A program made the translations under genes and the position numbers. A model generated the notes under the pieces. The model did no database searches and had not been told where the DNA came from. It was given only the letters and a program-made list of their open reading frames with translations. Source: Paenibacillus sp. FSL H7-0737 (lineage in GTDB: Bacteria; Bacillota; Bacilli; Paenibacillales; Paenibacillaceae). Taken from it: a stretch of DNA of 64,000 nt. Shown piece after piece: positions 50,683 through 59,374 of the stretch; the first letter of the stretch is position 1; each line of letters begins with the position of its first letter. The DNA is taken from positions 2,976,001-3,040,000 of the forward strand of contig NZ_CP009279.1 in NCBI RefSeq assembly GCF_000758545.1. Reading direction: 5' to 3'.

Positions 50683-51651
50683 ATGGCGAACGCAAGCGTC
50701 GCACCAGACAAGACATCAAGACCGAATATCGGCAAGCATCGGACCAGCGGGATAAGACGCTTTTTTAAGCAAATAGATCTGCAGCTTATGGTATTGCCAG
50801 CACTTGTTTTAGTTTTTATTTTTGCCTATATCCCCATGTACGGTATTCTAATCGCTTTTCAAGATTACAAGTTAGGTAATAGTTTTATTAGCAGTGATTG
50901 GGTTGGATTAAAGCACTTTATTTACTTCTTTAATGCTCCTGAATTTGAAGTGGTTATGAAAAATACAATCATAATCAGCTTACTGAAGTTCTGTTTTGGA
51001 TTTCCTGCACCGATTATTTTGGCGTTAATGCTGAACGAAGTTCGTAAGATGTTCTTTAAACGGGTTATTCAGACCGTTACATACTTGCCTCACTTCTTAT
51101 CTTGGGTGGTTATCGGCTCGATGGTTACCTCGATGCTATCCGTAGATAATGGCAGTATAAATATGCTGCTTGAGAAATTGAGATTTATCGATGAACCGAT
51201 TAACTTCCTGTCTATGACCGAATATTTCTGGGGCATTTTAGTTACAACCAATGTGTGGAAGGAAATTGGATTTGCCTCAATCGTTTACTTAGCTGCCATT
51301 GCTGGTATTGATCCGCACTTATACGAAGCTGCTTCGATGGATGGTGCGAGTCGCTTTAAACAGATATATTTGATTACGTTGCCTTCCATTATGCCAGTTG
51401 TGATCATCTTTATGATTTTGGCGATCGGTAATCTGGTGAATGCAGGATTTGAAGATATTTTGATCCTTGCTTCCAATCCGGCTCTACGAGAGGTATCAGA
51501 TTCAGTTGATGTATATGTTGTACGTGTCGGTATAGATAACTTCAGGTACTCCTATGCGACTGCTATCGGATTGTTCAAGGCCGTTATCAGTGTGACATTA
51601 CTTACCTTTGCAAATTTCATTGCCAGAAGAGCGGGAAACAGCTTGTGGTAA
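50683..51651 (+). CDS. CUT1 sugar ABC transporter permease, LplB-like
   Basis: 322 residues, six membrane segments after a basic N-terminal tail. The EAA loop is EAASMDGASRFKQIYLITLP, which contacts the ATPase. This LplB-type permease pairs with the next gene (LplC/YtcP-type). AGGAGG ribosome binding site seven bases upstream. The substrate class is oligosaccharides, such as pectin or hemicellulose fragments in Paenibacillus; the exact sugar is unknown. Confidence 0.9.
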   Translation: MANASVAPDKTSRPNIGKHRTSGIRRFFKQIDLQLMVLPALVLVFIFAYIPMYGILIAFQDYKLGNSFISSDWVGLKHFIYFFNAPEFEVVMKNTIIISLLKFCFGFPAPIILALMLNEVRKMFFKRVIQTVTYLPHFLSWVVIGSMVTSMLSVDNGSINMLLEKLRFIDEPINFLSMTEYFWGILVTTNVWKEIGFASIVYLAAIAGIDPHLYEAASMDGASRFKQIYLITLPSIMPVVIIFMILAIGNLVNAGFEDILILASNPALREVSDSVDVYVVRVGIDNFRYSYATAIGLFKAVISVTLLTFANFIARRAGNSLW

Positions 51652-51680
51652 TGAATTACTCAATATAGGGGGACTGAATT

Positions 51681-52577
51681 ATGAAACGTACTAACATAGG
51701 AGACCGATTGTTTATTGGATTCATATATGTATTCTTGACCTTACTGGCATTCTCCGCGTTTTATCCATTTTGGAATTCACTTGTGATTTCTTTTAATGAG
51801 GGGATGGATACTTCCAAAGGCGGAATTACTTTCTGGGTCCGTGAGTTCACGCTTGAGAATTATAAGATCGTATTTGAAGATTCTCGTTTAATGGGTGGAT
51901 TCGTCATTGCAACATTGCGGACGGTAATTGGTACAGTAACAGCGATATTGGCCACTTCGATATTTGCTTATGGGATGTCGAAGCGCGAACTAATGGGTCG
52001 CAAATACTACATGATTATGTGTATCATTACAATGTATTTCGGTGGGGGACTCATTCCGTCATACATGCTTATCAGAAGTTTAGGCCTCTTCAACTCATTT
52101 TGGGTGTTTATTATTCCTGCACTTGTCAGCGTATGGAATATGATCATATTCCGGACCTTCTTCCAAGGTCTTCCGCAAGGTTTAGAGGAGTCAGCAAAAA
52201 TTGATGGCTGCGGATACTGGGGAACTTTTCTCCGAATCGTACTTCCCTTGTCAGGGCCTGTCATCGCAACATTATCATTGTTCACAGCAGTCAATCACTG
52301 GAATGAGTGGTTCGTAGCGAGTATTTACATTACGAAAGAGGAGTTAATGCCGATTCAGACCATCTTGAGACAGATATTGTTCTCTAATATTGCTTCAGAA
52401 CAGCTGTCTAATGTAGATGCAAGTTCCATTGCTCATATTAACTCAGCCAAGAAAATAACGTCGAAGTCATTAACGATGGCTACGATCATGGTTGCAACCA
52501 TTCCGATTGTATGTGTATACCCATTCCTACAAAGATTTTTCGTTAAAGGTGTCTTGGTCGGATCATTGAAAGAGTAG
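51681..52577 (+). CDS. CUT1 sugar ABC transporter permease, LplC/YtcP-like
   Basis: 298 residues, six membrane segments, EAA loop EESAKIDGCGYWGTFLRIVLPLSGP. Partner permease of the gene above; the two genes are 29 bases apart. Like many such operons it lacks an ATPase gene, so a shared MsmX-type ATPase encoded elsewhere is likely. Confidence 0.9.
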   Translation: MKRTNIGDRLFIGFIYVFLTLLAFSAFYPFWNSLVISFNEGMDTSKGGITFWVREFTLENYKIVFEDSRLMGGFVIATLRTVIGTVTAILATSIFAYGMSKRELMGRKYYMIMCIITMYFGGGLIPSYMLIRSLGLFNSFWVFIIPALVSVWNMIIFRTFFQGLPQGLEESAKIDGCGYWGTFLRIVLPLSGPVIATLSLFTAVNHWNEWFVASIYITKEELMPIQTILRQILFSNIASEQLSNVDASSIAHINSAKKITSKSLTMATIMVATIPIVCVYPFLQRFFVKGVLVGSLKE

Positions 52578-52649
52578 GATGATAGAATGAGATGGGGTTT
52601 AGAGCATATTGCTTTGAACATAGATTACAAATTGAAAGGGGAAAATACA

Positions 52650-54335
52650 TTGAAGACTAAGAGAAAGATGCTTCTCGGAACGTTGTCTACCTTGCTATTG
52701 TCGACTGTGGTGGCGGGTTGTGGTGGCAACAATTCAAGCGCTCCAGCTGCAACTGCTGAACCAGTGAAAGAAGGAGGAACAGCGGTTAACACAGCAACTG
52801 AAGCTCCAGCGGCTGATTTGTATGAGTTAGGGAAAGAACCGCTTGAAGTATCATTCTACGGAAACTACGGCTGGTATCAAATGCCGAAATGGGGCAAAGA
52901 TGCTGCTTCTAAATGGATTTTAGATAATTTGAAAATCAATGTCACTGGAATTAGCTCTGGTGGTAATAATGCTCAGAAGCTGCAAACGATGATCGTTGGT
53001 AATGAGCTACCGGATATTGTATGGACTGAGAAAGGTGCTGACGTAGAGCGTCTTCGTCAAGCGGATATGCTAGTTCCTTTGGATGAATACATTGATAAAT
53101 ATCCAAACTTTAAAAAGTACTTAACAGCTGGACATTTGGAATTGCTTCGTTCTCCTGATGGTAAAATCTATCAGCTGCCGAATTATTATACAACACAGCC
53201 AAACGGTAATGCCGGTTATGCGATCAATAAGAAAATTTACAAAGAACTCGGTTCTCCTAAGCTAGAGACTACGGATGATTTGTATGCTTACTTAAATGCT
53301 GTTAAAGCGAAGTTCCCAGATGTTATTCCGTTTGAGACTGGCTTAGCGAAAGATGGTAACGGTATTGACCAGTTGTTCTCCTCTTTTAAAGAGAATAACC
53401 TTTCGTATACTAGAATATATGCTGTACCTGATGGCGACAAAATGGCTTCCATTTACAAAGATGAAGGGTTCCGTGAGTCCGTTGTCTTTGGTGCTAAATT
53501 AATGCGTGAGAAGCTTATGACACAGGATGCGAATACCCAAACAGAAGACCAAATCAGAGAGAAAGCGATGAACGGTAAGTTCGCTGTGATTGCGACATTC
53601 GATCCGATGAAGTTGCTCGCTACTGCTGATGAAGAGATGAAGAAGAAAAATCCGGAAGATGGTTATATGTTTATTAAACCAATCTACAAACCGGGCTTGG
53701 ATCAAAGTAAAATCACTCCGGGAACGTACAATCAGTTAGGCTGGAACGTGGCTACAATCACTAAAAACGCTAAAAATCCAGAAGCTGTATTCGCAATGCT
53801 TGATTGGATGACAGGTGCAGAAGGTTCTATGGTTCTGAACTGGGGCCCTCCAGGACCAGACGCTTACTGGGATGGCTTTGAAGCAGATGGACTTACTCCT
53901 AAATTTAATAAAGATAAATATCTAAATGAGCCAGAAGCATTGTCTGAAATCAGCGGTAAGGCTGGTGACTTGGTTTGGGTAGGAAACACGGTTTTCTTGG
54001 ATAATACGAAGAAAATGATGTTGCAAACCCTTCCAGCTGATAAGATCGACTTTAGTAACCGTTGGCAGATGGAAGTAACGTGGGCTTCACAAGGCGACTT
54101 TACGGAGTTCCTAAACTGGGATCCGGCTCCAGACAGTGAAGAAGGTATTATCAGACAAAGCGTTAGAGATATCTGGCTAACTGCTAGAGCGAAATCAATG
54201 TATGCTAAGACCGATGCAGAAGCATTAGCCATTCTTGACAAAGCACATGATGATTCCATGAAGGTTGGTTATGAGAAATTCCTTGATTATGTTACAAAAG
54301 TATGGACAGAAAACAAGAAAGCTTTAGGAAAATAA
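52650..54335 (+). CDS. Extracellular sugar-binding lipoprotein (LplA-like)
   Basis: 561 residues. Lipobox STVVAGC (Cys at about residue 23), a Ser/Thr/Ala-rich tether to residue 60, then a large solute-binding fold typical of LplA-type proteins (LPDIVWTEKGADVERLRQADMLVPLDEYIDKYPN, VGNELPDIVW). The TTG start follows AAAGGGGA; the frame opens further upstream at 52587 without a site. Third gene of the operon; a terminator follows at 54348-54380, with partial read-through possible to yesN. Confidence 0.9.
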   Translation: MKTKRKMLLGTLSTLLLSTVVAGCGGNNSSAPAATAEPVKEGGTAVNTATEAPAADLYELGKEPLEVSFYGNYGWYQMPKWGKDAASKWILDNLKINVTGISSGGNNAQKLQTMIVGNELPDIVWTEKGADVERLRQADMLVPLDEYIDKYPNFKKYLTAGHLELLRSPDGKIYQLPNYYTTQPNGNAGYAINKKIYKELGSPKLETTDDLYAYLNAVKAKFPDVIPFETGLAKDGNGIDQLFSSFKENNLSYTRIYAVPDGDKMASIYKDEGFRESVVFGAKLMREKLMTQDANTQTEDQIREKAMNGKFAVIATFDPMKLLATADEEMKKKNPEDGYMFIKPIYKPGLDQSKITPGTYNQLGWNVATITKNAKNPEAVFAMLDWMTGAEGSMVLNWGPPGPDAYWDGFEADGLTPKFNKDKYLNEPEALSEISGKAGDLVWVGNTVFLDNTKKMMLQTLPADKIDFSNRWQMEVTWASQGDFTEFLNWDPAPDSEEGIIRQSVRDIWLTARAKSMYAKTDAEALAILDKAHDDSMKVGYEKFLDYVTKVWTENKKALGK

Positions 54336-54347
54336 TAATTAGTAATA

Positions 54348-54380
54348 CGAAGGTTTGCTACTAGGCAAGCCTTCGTTTTT
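54348..54380 (+). terminator. Rho-independent terminator
   Basis: CGAAGGTTTGC (54348-54358) pairs with GCAAGCCTTCG (54365-54375) with one G-T pair and a TACTAG loop, followed by TTTTT. Confidence 0.88.
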
Positions 54381-54503
54381 ACGTTGTATTCCGATGACTC
54401 ATTGTTTATAGGCTGGTAGACAAATTTATGAATGGTATACTGGGAAAGAGTAATGGTAGAATTTACAGGGACAGATTTATGCATTTCAAAGGGGGACTTG
54501 TTG

Positions 54504-56090
54504 ATGTACAACGTATTATTAGTAGACGATGAGATGCTGGATCTAGAAGGTATGAGACAATTTATTCCTTGGAATGAGCTTGGTATGGAAGTTGTAGAGG
54601 CAGCAAATAACGCGTTTACCGCGTGCGATATTTTAGATCAGCATGTTATTGATATTATCGTAAGCGATGTGAATATGCCGAATATGTCGGGCCTTGAGCT
54701 GGCTCGAATTGCTATAGAGAAAAAAAAGGATATACGCGTGATATTTGTAAGCGGTTACCAAGATTTTAGCTATGTTAAGCAAGCACTGTCACTAAAGGCG
54801 TATAGCTACGTCCTTAAGCCAATGGATGATAGCGAACTCATTGCTGCACTTCAGAAAGTAAGGCAGGATTTAGACGATGAACGTAAACGACGTGATGTTG
54901 AAGAAGCCTATCAGCATATGATTCCAATGGCCAAAAATGATTTGTTGATACGCTTATTCGAAGGGGAATGGGAAGGGGAAGAGGGTAGCCAGGCCGGAAT
55001 GTTGTCGCTTGTGAAGTCATACGGTCTGGATAAGCTGAATTGGCCTGTTCGTGTAGCTGTCTTGGAGCTTGACTACTTCAACTGGCTTCAAGGACAGGAT
55101 AATCTATCTAAACATCAAATGGCTAAGGACTTCCTTTATGAAGTGAATAGAATAGGTCAGAAGCACGGAATGCCACATTGCTACAAGGTATCGTCCTATC
55201 GGATTGCATTATTGATTAACGAGCAGGAAATGGAAAAGTTCACTGAAGATATTTACGCCTCGATTCGTGCGAAGTTTCCAGTCACAATGACTGTAGGTGT
55301 AGGCAAACCAACATTTTCTATGGAACAGATTCATATCTCCTATCGACAAGCTATGGAAGCTGTGGACGGAAAAATGTTTATTGGCAAAGGCAATCTAATA
55401 ATGTATGAGACCGTTAGCAGTGAACCAGGGATGATCGATGCTCGTATGTTAGATACCCGTATGGATACGCTGTTTAAAGCGGTGAAAGAGTATGAGCTAG
55501 TTCTTATTTATGATGAGATTGACAAGTTATTCCGCTCTGTAAGTAGTTTGAGATCCAAATTCACTATTCATAATCTGGCAATGTATATCATTTGGAAGCT
55601 GGATCAGCAGTTAAAGGATGTTAGTGAGGATTTATTTGAAATTTTAGGTATGGAAATACATAGTTTAGATGTTTTACACCAATTCGATACGATCAGTGAT
55701 ATTCGCTCGTGGCTCGTACTCAAAACGTTTGAGATCTCCGAGTACCTGCGTAGTAAATCAGATTCAGTGAACCATAAATTGATTAGAGAAATCATTCAAA
55801 CGATGCAGGATAGAATGAGCGATAACTTTACGCTTAAAGATATTGCGCAGCAGTTCTCTTTCTCCCCTAACTATTTGGGCTATCTATTCAAAGAGGAAAC
55901 AGGGAAAACGTTCAGTGAAGTGCTTACACAGCTTCGAATGGATCAAGCAGGCAAGCTTTTAAAAGATCCGACCTGCAAAATCTATGAAATCGCTAGCAAG
56001 GTAGGCTATCGGTATCTCCCTTATTTCAGCAGACAGTTCAAAGAGGCTTATGGTATGACACCTATGGAGTATCGTAAGCGCGACAAGTGA
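54504..56090 (+). CDS. YesN-type response regulator, AraC output
   Basis: 528 residues. The receiver domain starts MYNVLLVDDE, with phospho-acceptor Asp55 in IIVSDVNMPN and lysine in SYVLKPMDD. A central YesN-type region is followed by an AraC DNA-binding domain (DIAQQFSFSPNYLGYLFKEETG; EIASKVGYRYLPYFSRQFKEAYGMTPMEYRK). ATG at 54504 follows AAAGGGGGA. It is coupled to a YesM kinase gene, and with the upstream ABC genes forms a sugar-sensing unit. Confidence 0.92.
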   Translation: MYNVLLVDDEMLDLEGMRQFIPWNELGMEVVEAANNAFTACDILDQHVIDIIVSDVNMPNMSGLELARIAIEKKKDIRVIFVSGYQDFSYVKQALSLKAYSYVLKPMDDSELIAALQKVRQDLDDERKRRDVEEAYQHMIPMAKNDLLIRLFEGEWEGEEGSQAGMLSLVKSYGLDKLNWPVRVAVLELDYFNWLQGQDNLSKHQMAKDFLYEVNRIGQKHGMPHCYKVSSYRIALLINEQEMEKFTEDIYASIRAKFPVTMTVGVGKPTFSMEQIHISYRQAMEAVDGKMFIGKGNLIMYETVSSEPGMIDARMLDTRMDTLFKAVKEYELVLIYDEIDKLFRSVSSLRSKFTIHNLAMYIIWKLDQQLKDVSEDLFEILGMEIHSLDVLHQFDTISDIRSWLVLKTFEISEYLRSKSDSVNHKLIREIIQTMQDRMSDNFTLKDIAQQFSFSPNYLGYLFKEETGKTFSEVLTQLRMDQAGKLLKDPTCKIYEIASKVGYRYLPYFSRQFKEAYGMTPMEYRKRDK

Positions 56091-56106
56091 TGGGGGATGA
56101 TGTTCT

Positions 56107-57855
56107 ATGAAATTACGAAGAAGACATAAGTATGTGCCGATTGGTTATAAGTTAATGCTGACGTATATGTTTTTTATTATTATTCCTATATCCTTGATAG
56201 GGTTCGTCTCTCATTCCATGTATAATGATTCATTACGCGAACATATCAATACGAATATTAAAGGAACGTTATTGCAGATTCGTGACAATATTGATTATAA
56301 AATGGACGAAGTTACTCGAATATCAACGCAATTATACAGTGATTTTGATTTTTATCGGAATCTTCGGAGTTATGAGGAAGGCTGGGAAAATTACGATCGG
56401 ATGTCTAAGAAGGTGCTGCCAAAGCTTGACGTAGCTATTCAATCTACTGGTGTGAAGATAGGGATGTCGCTATTCTTAAAGAATGAATCGATCCCTGAGA
56501 TCTATTCGAATTCACTTGAGGGCTATTTGGATAATAGTAGCTTTTATCATCTCTACCACATGAAACGGATTGAAGGTAAGTCCTGGTATTATGATTTTCC
56601 AACTGAAAAATACGCTGAAACTATGAAATGGTGGCAGATCGAGAGTGATGTAGAGAATAATCGCATCTCGTTACTCCGTAGACTAATTGATACATACGAG
56701 CCTCTTAAGCCTAAAGAGATAGGATTCCTGCGGATTAATGTAAGGATTCCAGATCTATTTGACAGTGTCAATTATACGAAGATAGGAAAAGGAAGTAATT
56801 TAATTATAAAGAATGAGTTTGGAAGAACGATGTATCAATCGGGTGAATTACCGGAGAACTATACTAATGAAGCCGAGCTAAATAAGGATTACCTGACGAT
56901 TAAAGAAACGATTATGGTTGCTAACCAAGCATGGCAATTAATCGCGCTTGTTCCGATTGCAATCCTTGAAAAGGATGCAATGAAGGTACGTTTGTTTATT
57001 ATTTTAATGTGTCTCATATGCTGTGTGGTTTTTAGCTTTGTAGGTATATTTATATCCCGTTATTTTTCGATTCGGATTAATAAGTTCGTATATGTGCTTA
57101 ATGCCTATCGGGAAGGTGATCTTCACAAGCGTATTAAATATCGAGGGAAGGATGAATTCTCTCAGATAGCAACCGCACTGAATGATATGGGTGAAAATAT
57201 TGATATGTTGATTAAAGAGGTATATCTGACGCAGCTCCAGAAGAAGGAAGCGGAGCTTGAAATCCTACAATCGCAAATCAACCCACATTTTCTGTACAAT
57301 ACTTTGTCGTCTATTATTCAATTAGCCAAGTTTGGTCAAAATGAGAAGCTGCAGAAGATGGTGATGGAATTAGCGAAGTTTTACCGCTTAACGCTTAATG
57401 AGGGCCGTACGATGATCCCGGTTCCAACTGAAATTGAGCAAGCAAACGCCTATTTAGAAATCCAGAAAATTAAATACGGTGACCGCTTAGAGGTTCTGTT
57501 TGATTTTGATACTGAGATCTGGCCTTATGAGACCATTAAACTGATTCTACAACCCTTTATCGAGAACGTCCTGAAGCATGCTTGGTGCGGCGATCACATT
57601 CATTTACGGATTGTAGGACGTAAGGAAGGCGATAATATTCTCTTCCGTATTATTGACGATGGTATTGGCATCAGACAAGAGCGTATTGATCAAATTTTCG
57701 ATTCGAAGGGACACACAAATACAGGTTATGGCGTCCGTAATGTGGATCAACGGATTAAGCTGCAATATGGACCTGAGTATGGCGTAAGTATTTTTAGTCG
57801 TGTCGGAATTGGAACATCAGTTCAGATCCTGATTCCTGCCAAAAAAAGAAAGTAA
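56107..57855 (+). CDS. YesM-type sensor histidine kinase
   Basis: 582 residues. Membrane helix near residues 15-37, an extracellular sensor of about 240 residues, a second helix near 297-318, HAMP (RINKFVYVLNAYREGDLHKRI), then PF06580-type kinase with LQSQINPHFLYNTLSSI (His394 phosphorylated) and the ATP-binding NVLKHAW plus DDGIGIRQERI and GYGVRNV motifs. Partner of the preceding YesN. Phosphotransfer probably activates the ABC genes when the sugar or its breakdown products are present. Confidence 0.92.
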   Translation: MKLRRRHKYVPIGYKLMLTYMFFIIIPISLIGFVSHSMYNDSLREHINTNIKGTLLQIRDNIDYKMDEVTRISTQLYSDFDFYRNLRSYEEGWENYDRMSKKVLPKLDVAIQSTGVKIGMSLFLKNESIPEIYSNSLEGYLDNSSFYHLYHMKRIEGKSWYYDFPTEKYAETMKWWQIESDVENNRISLLRRLIDTYEPLKPKEIGFLRINVRIPDLFDSVNYTKIGKGSNLIIKNEFGRTMYQSGELPENYTNEAELNKDYLTIKETIMVANQAWQLIALVPIAILEKDAMKVRLFIILMCLICCVVFSFVGIFISRYFSIRINKFVYVLNAYREGDLHKRIKYRGKDEFSQIATALNDMGENIDMLIKEVYLTQLQKKEAELEILQSQINPHFLYNTLSSIIQLAKFGQNEKLQKMVMELAKFYRLTLNEGRTMIPVPTEIEQANAYLEIQKIKYGDRLEVLFDFDTEIWPYETIKLILQPFIENVLKHAWCGDHIHLRIVGRKEGDNILFRIIDDGIGIRQERIDQIFDSKGHTNTGYGVRNVDQRIKLQYGPEYGVSIFSRVGIGTSVQILIPAKKRK

Positions 57856-57880
57856 GCGGTATAGCAGTGATGATGTAGAG

Positions 57881-57922
57881 AAGGGGTCATTAAGCTAGTT
57901 ATCGCTAGCTTAATGACCCCTT
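57881..57922. terminator. 18-bp perfect hairpin between convergent genes
   Basis: AAGGGGTCATTAAGCTAG (57881-57898) pairs perfectly with CTAGCTTAATGACCCCTT (57905-57922) around a TTATCG loop. No long U-tract on either strand, but the stem is very stable and lies between the yesM end and the DUF1657 end. Confidence 0.7.
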
Positions 57923-57940
57923 TGATTGTTCAAGTGATCG

Positions 57941-58147
57941 TTAGAAACCTTTGTATTGAGGTTCTTCTGACTCTAATTCGGTTACCCGATTTTCAACCTG
58001 TGTAACGATTTGTTGCGTTTGCTCAGCTGCATTTGTGAATAAAGTTTTTGCACTTTCGTTTTGTGTTTCAAGTGCAAATTGCTCCAAGCTCGCTTGAGCG
58101 CCTTTTAAAGAAGATAAACATGTTTTAACTTGTGAGGCTACTGTCAT
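57941..58147 (-). CDS. DUF1657 protein
   Basis: 68 residues, helical. ASQVKTCLSSLKGAQASLEQFALETQNESAKTLF matches DUF1657, a small domain found in spore-forming Bacillota beside DUF421, SpoVA and germination genes. The same motif forms the C-terminus of the divergent DUF421 gene (15 of 34 positions identical in a hand alignment). Function unknown. GGAGAG ribosome binding site. Confidence 0.82.
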   Translation of the reverse strand: MTVASQVKTCLSSLKGAQASLEQFALETQNESAKTLFTNAAEQTQQIVTQVENRVTELESEEPQYKGF

Positions 58148-58355
58148 TAGGTTTCTCTCCTCTGTTTTAAGTTTCTAGCATGACGTTTTCTATTGTCCTC
58201 AACCGTTACTTTAGTTATGCAGGAAAAAAATAGAAGCTTTACATGTTAACCGATTTCCATAAATAAGTAGTCTAATTCAGGATTGAATGGACCTTTTTTG
58301 ACAAATAATGAGTGTTAATAAACAAGTGTTGATTTAAAAAAGGAGGAAAATTGTG

Positions 58356-59216
58356 ATGCCGGAGTGGTTGGAGGTTGTAGTACGAACACTCTTTGCTGTG
58401 GTTGTGCTTTTCTTTTTAACTAAATTACTGGGGAAGAGACAAGTATCGCAGCTTTCGTTCTTCGAGTATATTACGGGGATAACCGTCGGCAGCTTAGCCG
58501 CCTATATTTCTTTGGATACGGATAAGTATTGGCATTTAGGACTCATTGCACTGATTGTATGGGTCGCTTGTTCTTTAGGAATTGAATGGCTTCAGATGAA
58601 GAGTAAAAAAGCAAGAGACTTCATTGACTTTAAGTCCACCGTTCTTATAAAAGACGGGAAAATACTTGAAGATCATATGAAAAAGGAACGTTTAACAACA
58701 GATGAATTATTGGAAGAGCTACGTAAAAAGGATGTATTCAATATATCTGAAGTGGAATTTGCGATTATGGAGTCTGATGGAGCGATTAATGTTCTGCTTA
58801 AGAAGGAGTATCTCCCTCTATCGGCAAAAGACCTGGGTGTGAAGGTTGCCCCACAGAAAGAGTCACAAGCCGTCATTATGGATGGGAAAGTATTAGATAA
58901 ACCGTTAGATACCTTAAATCTGACTCGCAGCTGGCTTGATGGAGCGCTAGAGAAAATGGGGCTAACCGTCGAGAATGTATTTCTCGCTCAAGTTGATTCT
59001 TATGGAGAGCTGACAGTCGATTTGTATGCCGACAACTTTAAAGTTCCACAGCCACAAGATAAACCACAATTATATGCTTTGCTAAAAAAATGTGAAGCGG
59101 ATCTGGAAATGTTCAGTTTGTCGACAGAAAATGAAAAAGCTAAAAAAATGTACGAACAATGCTCAGAGCAATTGCAAGCATCTTTGAAAGTACTAAAGCC
59201 TTTAATCCAAAGTTGA
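58356..59216 (+). CDS. DUF421 (YetF-like) membrane protein with C-terminal DUF1657-like module
   Basis: 286 residues. Three membrane helices (residues 5-85: LFFLTKLLGKRQVSQLSFFEYITGITVGSLAAY) and a cytosolic domain with VLIKDGKILEDHMKKERLTTDELLEELRKKDVFNISEVEFAIMESDGAINVLLKKEY, both signature DUF421/YetF. Residues about 240-284 repeat the DUF1657 pattern (LKKCEADLEMFSLSTENEKAK). Many copies lie in spore-resistance and SpoVA-type loci. ATG at 58356, or GTG at 58353, after AGGAGG. Ends at a terminator. Confidence 0.85.
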   Translation: MPEWLEVVVRTLFAVVVLFFLTKLLGKRQVSQLSFFEYITGITVGSLAAYISLDTDKYWHLGLIALIVWVACSLGIEWLQMKSKKARDFIDFKSTVLIKDGKILEDHMKKERLTTDELLEELRKKDVFNISEVEFAIMESDGAINVLLKKEYLPLSAKDLGVKVAPQKESQAVIMDGKVLDKPLDTLNLTRSWLDGALEKMGLTVENVFLAQVDSYGELTVDLYADNFKVPQPQDKPQLYALLKKCEADLEMFSLSTENEKAKKMYEQCSEQLQASLKVLKPLIQS

Positions 59217-59246
59217 TGTGCTACAAAGCTCATACCCAAAAGCAAG

Positions 59247-59279
59247 AAAGAACCGATTTTTCACATCGGTTCTTTTTTT
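59247..59279 (+). terminator. Rho-independent terminator
   Basis: AAAGAACCGAT (59247-59257) pairs with ATCGGTTCTTT (59265-59275) and is followed by more T residues up to 59279. Confidence 0.92.
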
Positions 59280-59374
59280 CGTATACAGCTGAATGGAGTA
59301 GGAAGTATAAACCTCGTAAACAATTGGCAAACTAAGCCAGATTCGCAAGTCACAACCAAGGAGGTATACAGCCT

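Noticed and set aside
59281..59374. Sigma-G-type promoter before the germination operon
   Set aside because: No pair of -35 and -10 boxes with proper spacing and sequence was convincing by eye.
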